Positions 25,535 to 34,876 of a stretch of 64,000 bases of DNA are shown one piece after another. The DNA comes from Sporosarcina ureae (GTDB lineage Bacteria; Bacillota; Bacilli; Bacillales_A; Planococcaceae). The position numbers were made by a program, and so were the translations under genes. The stretch covers positions 3,240,001 to 3,304,000 of the forward strand of contig NZ_CP015207.1 in assembly GCF_002101375.1 (NCBI RefSeq), read 5' to 3'. Under the pieces are notes generated by a model. That model made no database searches. It was not told the origin of the DNA and was given only the letters and a program-made list of their open reading frames with translations. Every line of letters starts with the position of its first letter. Within the stretch, counting starts at the first letter, position 1.

Positions 25535-27436
25535 ATGAATACAAAAATTCCATTTGAGTTGGATAAAGGGCAAACGTTTTATGAATCTCTCAACGATTGG
25601 CTCGGGGATACGTTATATGACGATTTAACAGAAAAAGGATTCGAATGCCGTGATGAGCAAATTTATATGGCATTTCAAATAGAAAAAGCACTCAAAGAAA
25701 AAAACGTCTTGCTTGCAGAAGCGGGAGTGGGTACGGGGAAAACGATTGCGTACTTATTGCCAGCTATTGCGTATGCGCGTTATACAGGGAAGCCAGCGGT
25801 GATTTCTTGCGCTGATGAAACTTTGATCGATCAATTGATCAAAGAAGAAGGCGATATTCAGAAGTTGAGTACCGCACTCAATATGACAGTGGACGTCCGT
25901 TTGGCGAAAGCACGTAATCAGTATATTTGTTTAAAACGTCTGGAAGAAACTAGTATGAAGACGAACGAAGATTTTGTCGATTTAGTTGAAGATCAATTGC
26001 CAGAATTTGTCCATGCAGAGCGTTCATTGCAGTCGGTATATCCTTACGGCGAGCGTTCAGATTATCCATATTTGGCTGATGAAGAGTGGGAAATGATCAA
26101 TTACCACCCGATTATGCAATGTGCGGCTTGTGATATTCGTAATCGTTGTGGGCAAACGATTCATCGTAATCATTATCGAGAAGCTGCTGACTTGATCATT
26201 TGCTCACATGACTTCTATATGGAGCATTTGTGGACGAAAGAATCACGTGCTAGACAAGGGCAACTGCCTTTATTACCGGAAGTATCGATGGTGGTGTTTG
26301 ATGAAGGACATTTACTTGAGTATTCCGCTCAGCGTGCATTGACATATGAAGTACAAGAACAAACGATTATCAACTTGCTAGAACGTATTATGGTGGATGG
26401 CATCCGAGAGAAAACATTGCAGTTAATGGAGCAATTGCTCGAGACGCATGAATTATTTTTCAAACAGTTGAAAAGTAATGCCATTCAACATGACAATGAA
26501 CGCCTAACCATTGATAAGAATGAGGAAATGATGAAGTATGCTAAAACAGCAGTTTCATTATCTCACGAACTTCTTGAAGAATTTGTTTTTGAAGGTGAAT
26601 TATATGTTATTCCTGAATATGACTTGAAAATTGTCGAAGAGTATTTGGAACAGTACATTTATTCAATGGAGCTATTTGCGGGTGACAACGATGCGGTAGA
26701 TTGGCTTGAAAATCGCCGTGAAGAAAGCACACTGCTCATTATGCCAAGACTTGTAACGTCCATCTTGAAAGAAAAGTTATTTACAGGAACGATGCCGATT
26801 ATCTTCTCTTCTGCTACTTTATCAGTTGAGAAATCATTTGATTACTTAGCGTATAGTTTGGGAATTGTAGATTATCAATCATTCTCTATCGCATCGCCAT
26901 TCGACTATGAAAATGTTATGAAAATTCATTTGGAACAAGGGAATACGGATGAGAACATCACACGTCTTTCCGAACTACTTGAAGAAGAGGAACAGACATT
27001 GGTATTGTTCGGTTCCAAGCAATCGATGATGGAAGCCTACGATCAATTACCACTCGAACAAAGCGTCATGGTGACCTATGAAGGGGAACGCTCACTCTCA
27101 TCATTGGTGAAAGATTTCCAGCAACGTAAAGTAAATGTCTTCTTCTCCTATCATTTGTGGGAAGGTCTGGATTTGCCAAACGAAGCGTTAACTCGTGTTA
27201 TCATCTTTGACTTGCCGTTTCCACCGCATGATCCGCTATTCCAAGCTAGAAGGGAATTTGCGGAAGATCCGTTTGACGAAGTGGATCTACCATTTATGCT
27301 GTTGCGTTTGCGACAGGGAATTGGTCGATTGATTCGAACGAGCGATGATCACGGTTCGATTCATTTATTTGTAAAACCGGATAATATACAATTACTACCG
27401 GCTATTGAACGTGTGTTACCTGTACCATTTTCATGA
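25535..27436 (+). CDS. ypvA: YpvA: DinG/XPD-type helicase with Fe-S cysteines
   Basis: The 633-residue superfamily 2 helicase has Walker A AGVGTGKT and motif II as DEGH (MVVFDEGHLLE). Four cysteines between them (C132, C196, C199, C205) match the 4Fe-4S domain of XPD/DinG helicases. The C terminus has WEGLDLP and LRQGIGRLIRTS. Unlike the dinG gene product at the window start it lacks an exonuclease domain. ATG 25535 follows AGGAGGAG. It probably unwinds 5'-3', loading on single-stranded DNA, by family analogy. Confidence 0.9.
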   Translation: MNTKIPFELDKGQTFYESLNDWLGDTLYDDLTEKGFECRDEQIYMAFQIEKALKEKNVLLAEAGVGTGKTIAYLLPAIAYARYTGKPAVISCADETLIDQLIKEEGDIQKLSTALNMTVDVRLAKARNQYICLKRLEETSMKTNEDFVDLVEDQLPEFVHAERSLQSVYPYGERSDYPYLADEEWEMINYHPIMQCAACDIRNRCGQTIHRNHYREAADLIICSHDFYMEHLWTKESRARQGQLPLLPEVSMVVFDEGHLLEYSAQRALTYEVQEQTIINLLERIMVDGIREKTLQLMEQLLETHELFFKQLKSNAIQHDNERLTIDKNEEMMKYAKTAVSLSHELLEEFVFEGELYVIPEYDLKIVEEYLEQYIYSMELFAGDNDAVDWLENRREESTLLIMPRLVTSILKEKLFTGTMPIIFSSATLSVEKSFDYLAYSLGIVDYQSFSIASPFDYENVMKIHLEQGNTDENITRLSELLEEEEQTLVLFGSKQSMMEAYDQLPLEQSVMVTYEGERSLSSLVKDFQQRKVNVFFSYHLWEGLDLPNEALTRVIIFDLPFPPHDPLFQARREFAEDPFDEVDLPFMLLRLRQGIGRLIRTSDDHGSIHLFVKPDNIQLLPAIERVLPVPFS

Positions 27437-27445
27437 ACATTCTAG

Positions 27446-27490
27446 AAAAAGCGTGCAGATGTCGGAGTTCCGTCATCTACACGCTTTTTT
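27446..27490. terminator. Bidirectional terminator between ypvA and the CheX-like gene
   Basis: The stem AAAAAGCGTG...GATG / CATC...CACGCTTTTT is flanked by A and T runs and sits between the two convergent stops. Confidence 0.85.
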
Positions 27491-27495
27491 ACCTG

Positions 27496-27954
27496 TTATC
27501 GTTCTTCGTCAATGGTAAGCAATAAATTTAACGTCTGACCATCCTCAAATTTTACAGGGATTTTAAATGCTTGCTTAAAGCCATAAAATTTTGTTTGTCC
27601 CGTCATGACAGTAGGCGGTGAAATATCTAACGTCAGATCCGCTTTTTCCAATACAGTACAAAGATTTCCCGCAATCATATTCCCGAGTTCTCCAGTGAAT
27701 GACTCAGCCATTTCCCCTTCGATCTGCATACCGAACATGGCTAAACCAATGTCACTAATAATAGAATGTGTAGGCTCTACAATTAAACGACCTTTAATAT
27801 CTCCAATTAGGCCGATCAATACACTGATTTCACGTTGTTCATACGGTTGCTGTACAAGGGCGGGGGAAAGCACTTGGAACTTTAATGGAACTACGGTAGT
27901 AAGAGAAGCTATCGTTGCATGTAAAACTTTTTGTACATTTGTTGCTGTATCCAT
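27496..27954 (-). CDS. CheX/CheC-like phosphatase-fold protein
   Basis: The 152-residue protein has a CheX fold signature: an internal ESFTGELGNMIAGNL helix carrying the ExxN pair that CheC/CheX use to attack phospho-CheY, and a hydrophobic C-terminal strand (LNLLLTIDEE). Stand-alone CheX-like genes outside chemotaxis operons are common in Bacilli and their partner is unclear. No chemotaxis gene is nearby. It is monocistronic, divergent from dynA and convergent with ypvA. Confidence 0.8.
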   Translation of the reverse strand: MDTATNVQKVLHATIASLTTVVPLKFQVLSPALVQQPYEQREISVLIGLIGDIKGRLIVEPTHSIISDIGLAMFGMQIEGEMAESFTGELGNMIAGNLCTVLEKADLTLDISPPTVMTGQTKFYGFKQAFKIPVKFEDGQTLNLLLTIDEER

Positions 27955-28211
27955 CTAAAGAAACACCCTTTCGCGAACGGTTAATTAGTTCAATTATATC
28001 ACTTATAGTGTCTAAAAGACTAGATAATTTTAACGGAGTAGTTACAGCTCCATTAATCATTCGAATTCTTCAAGATTCGCTGACTTTATTTTATTTAGAA
28101 TAGCTGCATCATACCTCCTTGGTTTTAAAAGTAATACTTATAAAGTAACTATCTATTTTTTCACGCATTAATGGTATGATGAGATGAGTTAAAATTGAAA
28201 GGACGACGATT

Positions 28212-31200
28212 ATGTCTACAAACCATGAATTTTTACAGCAATCCGCTACATATGGACAGATTTTTTCCAACAATGAAGACGACGAACGCAAAGCAAAGAC
28301 GACATTACTTGCTAATAAAATAATCGACAAAGAATATACGATTGCTTTTGCCGGACACTTTTCGGCAGGAAAATCTTCGACAATTAATGCTTTAACAGGA
28401 GACGACCTTTTACCATCCAGTCCTATTCCGACAAGCGCGAATATTGTGAAGGTACATAAGGCGGATGAAGATTATGCGATTATCCATCGCGTCGATGGAA
28501 GTGCAGTGAAATTCAGTGGCCATGGTTTCTCTGAAGGTGTGAAAGCGTACAGTAAGGATGGCGCTGAAGTCTCATTGGTTGAAATCGGCCATACCGAATC
28601 CAATTTACCTGAAGGAATTACGGTAATGGATACACCAGGCGTTGACTCAACAGATGATGCACATAGACTATCTACCGAGTCTTCATTGCACTTAGCGGAT
28701 CTTGTATTCTATACGATGGATTATAACCACGTACAATCTGAAATGAACTTCCGATTTACAAAAGAATTAATGCGCTATAATAGTAATGTTTATTTAATTA
28801 TTAATCAGATCGATAAGCATCGTGACAGTGAATTATCATTTGATGAGTTCAAAAAGTCTGTTGAAGACTCGTTTAAGTTATGGGGGGTAGAACCAAAAGG
28901 GATTTTCTACACGTCATTGAAACAACTGGATCACCCGCATAATGATTTTGAAAAAGTCAAAGCGATTGTTGACGGTTCAATTGAACACCGAGAAGAGAAT
29001 TTCGAACAAAATATTGAGCAATCGTTATTGAAATTAAAAGATGAGCATATGAAATATCTTCAGCAGCAAGTGGATGACTTGAAAGATAATCATTCAGAAA
29101 TCCTTAGCGAACCCGAGTGGGATCAGTTTGAAGAGTTGAATCAAGATTTGAAAGATGCAAAAAAACGTTTGGAATTAGTCTCAGGTGACGAATTCTATGT
29201 GAATTTCGAGAAAGAACGCAATGAATTATTGTCGAACGCAGGACTGGCACCGTTTGAAACGAGAGAATTACTGAAAGACCATTTGGAAGCCAAGTCACCG
29301 AAATTTAAAGTAGGCTTACTATTTGGCGCGAAGAAGACAGCGGAAGAGCGCGAAAAACGTCGTCAAAAGCTAGATGATAATATTTCAGGTTTAGCGCATA
29401 CACAAATCGAAATTTATATGAAAACGTTGATGAAAAGCTCACTAAAGCAAGCCGGAATCTTAACCGATGAGCGTTCACTTGCGATTGACAATATGGATCT
29501 GACACTACCGTTTGACAAAGTAGATGAGCAACTGCATGTACAAGAAGTGATCACTGGCGAAACCATTTTGAATTATGCAGAGCAAATGAAGCGTGCCATT
29601 CATTTAGTGTATAAACGTAAAACGGATAAATGGAAACAAGAGATGTCTGTCATCGCGAAAGAATCGGGTGGTGAGCAATCGGGACCTCTTGTTGAAACGA
29701 TTGCCGTGCTACAAGAAAAAGTAGATGCACTAAAAGAAATGAATAAGTGGAAAGAGCGTATGGAATGGGTTGATAAAGAAATCGCTAATCCTTCAGCGCC
29801 GACACGTATGGGCCGCGATCAACTCGTTACAAAGTGGGAACAGCCTAAAAAAATCGAAACAATCGATTATGTAGCGAAAGTAGAACAGCAAGAAACGACT
29901 GCTGAAGAAGTGGAAGAAATAGTGGAAGAAGAACGTCAACTGGTTGATTCAGAAACAGCTATCGTACATGCGCAACACATTGCCGAGTCGGTCGAGACCA
30001 TTCCTGGTTTTGCAGAAACGGCATCGTATTTGATGACGAAAGCAGACCGCTTAAAAGGACAGGAATTTACAGTGGCATTGTTTGGCGCATTCAGTGCGGG
30101 GAAATCTTCCTTCTCAAACGCGTTGATTGGTGAAAAAGTGTTACCTGTTTCACCGAATCCTACAACGGCTGCGATCAACCGAATTCGTCCAGTAAGTGAA
30201 ACGCATTTGCATAATACTGCGGATATTCACTTGAAGGATGAAGCGACGATGACAGAAGACGTCGCGTTGTCATTCGGTGCACTCGGTATCACTATTTCTT
30301 CACTGGAAGACGCCTTCAATAAAACAGATGTCGCTATGAAGCAACCACTTGAAGATGAGAACTTGCACATCCATAAGTCATTCATCAGCGCATTTCAGAG
30401 AGGGTATCCACTTTATACGCCTGCACTTGGGACGACGTTGACGGTAGAGCGTGAAGAGTTTACGAAATTCGTTGCACAGGAAGAGCGTAGTTGTTTCGTC
30501 GACTCCATCGATTTCTTCTATGATTGTCCGTTAACTCGCCATGGAATCACATTGGTGGATACGCCAGGAGCGGATTCCATCAACGCGCGTCATACCGACG
30601 TAGCGTTTGAATATATCCGTAATGCCGATGCAATTCTTTTCGTAACATACTATAACCACGCATTCGCACGTGCTGACCGTGAATTCCTTATCCAACTGGG
30701 CCGTGTCAAAGATGCATTTGAACTCGATAAAATGTTCTTTATCGTCAACGCGATCGATCTTGCTTCGAATGAAGAAGAAGGCGAAGAAGTAAAAGGCTTC
30801 GTTGCCAATGAATTGCAGAAGTTTGGAATCCGCAATCCACGCGTACACGGTATTTCAAGCCTTGAGGCATTGGAAGGCAAATTGACACAACAACCGAATC
30901 CATTGATGGCCGATTTTGAAGAGAAGTTTTATTCATTCCTCGAGCATGATCTACGTGCGCAAGTCGTGCAAGCACTGGAAGAAGAAACGACGAAAACGAT
31001 CGATCGTCTAGCTTCATTGATCGACAGAACGATTCAGAACCGTTCTCGTAAAGCAGAAAGACTAGAAGAGCTCGCGACTGCTGAAGTAGCAATAAAAGAA
31101 CGTTTCGAAAAGAGTGCAAGTGAGATTTTAGTGAAATCCACTCAAGATGAATTGAGTGAACTTGTCTATTATATTTTACAGCGTGTATTCTTACGTTTCG

Positions 31201-31805
31201 GAGATTTCTTCAAAGAGGGATATAGTCCGTCGACATTCGCGAAGAACTCATCGGATAAAGCATTGAAAATCGCATTGGCGGAAACAGTTAATATGGTAGG
31301 CTTTGACTTGACGCAAGAATTGAAAGTAACAAATTTACGTATTCTTCAGTACATGAAGAAACAATTGCTAGAACGTCAACGCATGGAAGTTCGTTCATTA
31401 GCCGATATGGACCAGTCGATCGTGCCTTCTCCATACGAGCCGAGCGATAAAGATATGTTGTCATTTGAGACGCCATATGAAGATCCTATGGTCTACAGCG
31501 CAGTGAATAAATCGTTCAAAAATCAAAAGGCGTTCTTTGAACGCGGTGATCGCGATATCTTGAAAGTGAAGCTGGAAGAAATATTGAAAAAAGATGCGTC
31601 TAGCTATCTTGGCGATCAAAAAGAACGTATTGAAAAGTGGGCAGACCTGTGGATTGACGATGAAGCGGAAGCGTTGCGTGTTCATTTATTGCAGGAAAGT
31701 CTTGTACAAATTGAATCGGAGCGTACGTTGCTTGATGGTTCGGAGCAGCTGGAACATTGGCAAAAAATCTATGAAAAAATCCGTCAAGAGGAGTTGGTTC
31801 AATGA
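28212..31805 (+). CDS. dynA: DynA: tandem bacterial dynamin-like GTPase
   Basis: The 1197-residue protein is two fused dynamin-like units. The first has GHFSAGKSSTINAL (P-loop, residues 49-62), DTPGVDSTDD and INQIDKH. The second has GAFSAGKSSFSNALIG (near residue 625), DTPGADSINA and NAIDLA. Long helical stalk regions lie between and after (coiled coil about 270-420 and 900-1190), with a Glu-rich linker near 560-580. B. subtilis DynA (YpbR) has this same head-to-tail fusion and tethers and fuses membranes, protecting against phage and antibiotics. Its stop overlaps the next ATG (ATGA). Confidence 0.95.
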   Translation: MSTNHEFLQQSATYGQIFSNNEDDERKAKTTLLANKIIDKEYTIAFAGHFSAGKSSTINALTGDDLLPSSPIPTSANIVKVHKADEDYAIIHRVDGSAVKFSGHGFSEGVKAYSKDGAEVSLVEIGHTESNLPEGITVMDTPGVDSTDDAHRLSTESSLHLADLVFYTMDYNHVQSEMNFRFTKELMRYNSNVYLIINQIDKHRDSELSFDEFKKSVEDSFKLWGVEPKGIFYTSLKQLDHPHNDFEKVKAIVDGSIEHREENFEQNIEQSLLKLKDEHMKYLQQQVDDLKDNHSEILSEPEWDQFEELNQDLKDAKKRLELVSGDEFYVNFEKERNELLSNAGLAPFETRELLKDHLEAKSPKFKVGLLFGAKKTAEEREKRRQKLDDNISGLAHTQIEIYMKTLMKSSLKQAGILTDERSLAIDNMDLTLPFDKVDEQLHVQEVITGETILNYAEQMKRAIHLVYKRKTDKWKQEMSVIAKESGGEQSGPLVETIAVLQEKVDALKEMNKWKERMEWVDKEIANPSAPTRMGRDQLVTKWEQPKKIETIDYVAKVEQQETTAEEVEEIVEEERQLVDSETAIVHAQHIAESVETIPGFAETASYLMTKADRLKGQEFTVALFGAFSAGKSSFSNALIGEKVLPVSPNPTTAAINRIRPVSETHLHNTADIHLKDEATMTEDVALSFGALGITISSLEDAFNKTDVAMKQPLEDENLHIHKSFISAFQRGYPLYTPALGTTLTVEREEFTKFVAQEERSCFVDSIDFFYDCPLTRHGITLVDTPGADSINARHTDVAFEYIRNADAILFVTYYNHAFARADREFLIQLGRVKDAFELDKMFFIVNAIDLASNEEEGEEVKGFVANELQKFGIRNPRVHGISSLEALEGKLTQQPNPLMADFEEKFYSFLEHDLRAQVVQALEEETTKTIDRLASLIDRTIQNRSRKAERLEELATAEVAIKERFEKSASEILVKSTQDELSELVYYILQRVFLRFGDFFKEGYSPSTFAKNSSDKALKIALAETVNMVGFDLTQELKVTNLRILQYMKKQLLERQRMEVRSLADMDQSIVPSPYEPSDKDMLSFETPYEDPMVYSAVNKSFKNQKAFFERGDRDILKVKLEEILKKDASSYLGDQKERIEKWADLWIDDEAEALRVHLLQESLVQIESERTLLDGSEQLEHWQKIYEKIRQEELVQ

Positions 31806-32626
31806 CACAAGTATTTGTATCTATTCACGATATGGAGACAAGTCACGCGAAATGGATCGATGCACGCTTTTCATTGCAAGATGAAAAACAGGGGAAACGT
31901 GATTATCAAAAAGAACACGTAAAAGACGCGATTCATTGGGATCTAGAAGAAGACCTATCCGGTGCTTCTGTAGAAGGTGGACGACATCCCTTGCCTTCTG
32001 CCGAACAACTGACTGAATTATTCCGTAAAAGTGGATTGGAACGTACAGATACGATTTTGATCTATGATGAGGGCGGCGGTCCTTTCGCAACACGTGCTTG
32101 GTGGATGTTGCAGTATGGAGGTTTCACGAATGTGCATGTCGTAACAGAAAGTTATACAGAATTACGCAAAAACGTGGACGTAACGTCTGATTCTGCTACG
32201 CCTGTACGCTCAACAGTGGAACCGCAGTGGCAAGATCACCTATATGCAAGTAGAAGTGAAGTAGAAGAAGTGGTGGCGGGCAATCGAGCGTCACAACTTG
32301 TCGACGCACGTTCTGAAGTTCGCTATCGCGGGGAAAAAGAGCCGCTTTATCATAAAGCAGGCCATATACCGACAGCGCGAAACTTCGACTGGGAACAATT
32401 GAAGCGAGACGGACAGTATGATGTGCAACACGCAAAAGAGCAATTACAACAGATTGTCTCTCCTGAAGATGATGTCATCGTCTACTGTGGCAGCGGCGTA
32501 ACGGCTTCCCCTTTATTAGCGGCACTTAAAGAACTGGACTATCCAAATGTAAAATTATATGTGGGCAGTTTCAGCGACTGGATATCTAAAGATGATGCAC
32601 CAATTGAAACCGCAATAAGGGGTTGA
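31802..32626 (+). CDS. Tandem-rhodanese sulfurtransferase (SseA-type)
   Basis: The 274-residue protein contains two rhodanese domains. The first (about 1-125) is inactive, with a DEGGGPFATRAWWML loop in place of the cysteine loop. The second (about 150-270) carries the active cysteine in VIVYCGSGVTASPLLAAL. Such proteins are thiosulfate or 3-mercaptopyruvate sulfurtransferases. The ATG overlaps the dynA stop by four bases, so it is translationally coupled to dynamin. Functional linkage is not otherwise indicated. Confidence 0.92.
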   Translation: MTQVFVSIHDMETSHAKWIDARFSLQDEKQGKRDYQKEHVKDAIHWDLEEDLSGASVEGGRHPLPSAEQLTELFRKSGLERTDTILIYDEGGGPFATRAWWMLQYGGFTNVHVVTESYTELRKNVDVTSDSATPVRSTVEPQWQDHLYASRSEVEEVVAGNRASQLVDARSEVRYRGEKEPLYHKAGHIPTARNFDWEQLKRDGQYDVQHAKEQLQQIVSPEDDVIVYCGSGVTASPLLAALKELDYPNVKLYVGSFSDWISKDDAPIETAIRG

Positions 32627-32632
32627 TACACG

Positions 32633-33232
32633 ATGCAATTCGCATTGCTGGGAGATATACATTCATCCAAAGAAGATTTGCAAGCCGTACTGACACACGT
32701 TGCTGATGAAGCACCTGAAGCAACTATCATCGGGACGGGCGATTTATATGAATGCACAGTCAGCAAAAAAGACCTTCATGGGCAGATTTATCCTACTGTC
32801 GAAGAAGTGATTAAACATTTAGAAGACATCCATGAGTTGTTAACTTTTCCATCCATCTATGGCAATCAAGAAGAACGTATTCTGTTGCTGACAAAGCAAT
32901 CAGAACCTATACGAAACGTCCTGAATGGCTTGCCTGAAACTCTGAACGCTGATGAAGCGACGATCATTCATGGTCACCAGTGGCCGCATAAGCAAGCTGA
33001 CGCATGGCTGGCTGAGCATCTACCGGAAGCACACCTTGTCTTTCACGGGCATACCCACCAATCAGGCTTCACGAGCGAAGGACAATCCGTACCAATTAGC
33101 TGGAACGACGAGATGTCAGTGAAAGGTTCTCGAACTGTTATCAACGTAGGGGCTGTAGTGGGCTCTAGAGAATGGGTGTTATTTGATTCTGAAAAACAAA
33201 ATGTTAGATTTATGAAAGTGTTACAAGGCTAA
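32633..33232 (+). CDS. Calcineurin-like metallophosphoesterase
   Basis: The 199-residue protein has the metallophosphoesterase ligands in order: LLGDIHSS, GTGDLYEC, YGNQEE (a variant of GNHE), IIHGHQWPH and FHGHTHQSG. Length and layout fit the YfcE/MJ0936 group of small phosphodiesterases. The substrate cannot be told from sequence. It is third in the dynA-rhodanese-phosphoesterase operon, six bases after the previous stop, and ends in a terminator. Confidence 0.85.
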   Translation: MQFALLGDIHSSKEDLQAVLTHVADEAPEATIIGTGDLYECTVSKKDLHGQIYPTVEEVIKHLEDIHELLTFPSIYGNQEERILLLTKQSEPIRNVLNGLPETLNADEATIIHGHQWPHKQADAWLAEHLPEAHLVFHGHTHQSGFTSEGQSVPISWNDEMSVKGSRTVINVGAVVGSREWVLFDSEKQNVRFMKVLQG

Positions 33233-33286
33233 ATGGGTTTGTGTCTGACCCGTTTAGTTGAGAAGTGAATAGTGAAATAACATGGG

Positions 33287-33316
33287 AAGCATCGCATTTT
33301 GCGGTGCTTTTTTTAT
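33287..33316 (+). terminator. Terminator of the dynA operon
   Basis: AAGCATCGC pairs with GCGGTGCTT (G:T allowed), followed by seven Ts. Confidence 0.85.
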
Positions 33317-33432
33317 TGTTGAAATCCAATTGGGAATCCTTATTATTACGGCGTTGAGGGTTAAAAAGTTTTTGACGTTAAATAAATGCGCCATTTTGTA
33401 ATATAAACTGTGAAGAGGAAGGTCCAATGTGA

Positions 33433-33576
33433 AATAGAGCGATTTTTATTGGTGACGTGAGATTTGATCAATGCACAGTATTTGAATTGAATAACATAAC
33501 AAACTACTTTGAAATGATAATCGATAAAGAGATCAGATATGAAAAAGTAGTAGTTGAAAAAGATGAGGAGTTTTGA
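33433..33576 (+). pseudogene. C-terminal gene remnant, unidentified
   Basis: A 47-codon frame without a start codon reads like protein (AIFIGDVRFDQC, then EIRYEKVVVEKDEEF) and ends at TGA 33574. It looks like the 3' end of a deleted gene. I do not recognise the family. Confidence 0.3.
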
Positions 33577-33966
33577 TTTTTGAAATAGATCATGATAGCA
33601 CAACCATGATGAATAAATAAAGCATATAGTTGCAGTTGTGGAAGTTGAATTATTCCTGAAACGTGCCTTTTGAAGAGTTGTAGTAGGCTCATTATTGTGT
33701 CGGATGGTAAGGGTGCGTGGAATGGACAACAAGAGTTTCAAAGTAATATACTTAGCTTTTTCATATATATATTTATGGATTATCTTGTGAACGCCAGCTG
33801 ACTTCAAAACTTAAAGATATATTGTTTACGACAAAAGGGTGAGTTAACTGTATAACCGTTGATCACTAAGTGGGTCAAATTGATGGATATATGAAGATGA
33901 TTTGTAATGATAATTGAATCTTCACAGAAACGAATTGCATAAATAAAACTGAGGATGGGAAATGTC
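33577..33966. other. AT-rich stretch without recognisable genes
   Basis: I find no credible coding frame, RNA or repeat. Stops are frequent in all plus-strand frames and the minus-strand open frames lack starts with ribosome-binding sites. It is probably decayed DNA between two gene remnants. Confidence 0.5.
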
Positions 33967-34435
33967 ATGTCAAATAGAAATGTAAAAGTACTTAAGGTAG
34001 CATTCATTAGTCTTATGTTACTGCTTAATGGGGTACTGTTCGCTGCGTGTCGGGTACCGAGACAATAAATACAAACGAAAGCAGGTTTACAGTTGGCAAT
34101 ATCTCTACTGACGACATCCCTGCAGATAACACCTACTTTTTGGTCGTGCCTATTAAATGGTTTGGAAACCGGCCCGCTGTTATTGACTTCATCGCGGAGA
34201 TACTATGGGTGGAAAACAAAATATCCTAGAATATGAAATCGAAGAAGAAGGACGTCTTATCCTGAAAGTGAAATTAAGCAGCGTAAATAAAAATAATGAT
34301 AGGCAGTTAGAAATCCATTACAGTGTAAACGGGAAAATAGATAAAACTATATCAACATCAACTGTAGAAGGGCTTTCTGCTAATAATTCAGCGAATGGGG
34401 CTATTCTTTTTAGTTCGTTACGGAAACATATTTGA
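33967..34435 (+). pseudogene. Lipoprotein gene broken by two frameshifts
   Basis: ATG 33967, preceded by GGATGGGAAATGTC, encodes a typical lipoprotein signal ending in LLLNGVLFAAC at cysteine codon 34048-34050. It then stops at TAA 34066. The next frame continues as SGTETINTNESRFTVGN to about 34205. The third frame picks up at GGKQNILEYEIEEEGRLILK and runs to TGA 34433. Concatenated, the three pieces give one plausible lipoprotein of about 150 residues; each step needs only a small indel. The family of the mature part is not recognised. Confidence 0.65.
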
Positions 34436-34876
34436 ATGAAAGTAGCGTTGTTAAATCTAAAAACGTAAAGAGTAGATTTGGAACGGTAAACCAAGTATAA
34501 CGACCCTTTTTTAAAAATTCTAATTAAGATGATACAAAAATGAGGTCAATTTCCTACAATGACTAAAGTAGCTACTCTATATCATTTTATAAAAAGGGTT
34601 AGTAAAGTCTACGTAATTCATTTCGTTGCCCGTATATTTGGAACTACGAATCATAAACTTATCAATACAAATGATATACCCATAATCACAATATAATATT
34701 ATTAATTTAGTATATACTACTTGCGGACCGAATATTCAAAATTGTTTTACCATCCAGTTCCCCTGTGCTATGCTATTGATGAATTGCAAGCAAGTCTAAT
34801 AGAGAATGTAAGTGTTCTAGTTTAGACCATCAGGGACGGTAAGTTACTCGGCAAAAAGAAGGGGTGGTTGTTTATT
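34436..34876. other. AT-rich upstream region of the M14 peptidase genes
   Basis: There is no gene here. A short hairpin (TAGACCATCAGGGACGGT region, 34825-34842) and the ribosome-binding site AAGGGGTGG (34859-34867) lie at the end. No known riboswitch core is recognisable. A promoter may lie around 34740-34785 (TTGTTT / TATGCT), with poor spacing. Confidence 0.4.

Noticed and set aside
33361-34007. Minus-strand open frames in the AT-rich decay zone
   Set aside because: They have no ribosome-binding site, no recognisable domain and unusual composition. The plus strand of the same region carries a recognisable lipoprotein signal and gene remnants.
34780-34866. Possible riboswitch ahead of the M14 genes (ACCATCAGGGACGGT)
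   Set aside because: No conserved core of c-di-GMP, glycine, purine or other known classes is present, and no terminator or anti-SD structure can be seen.
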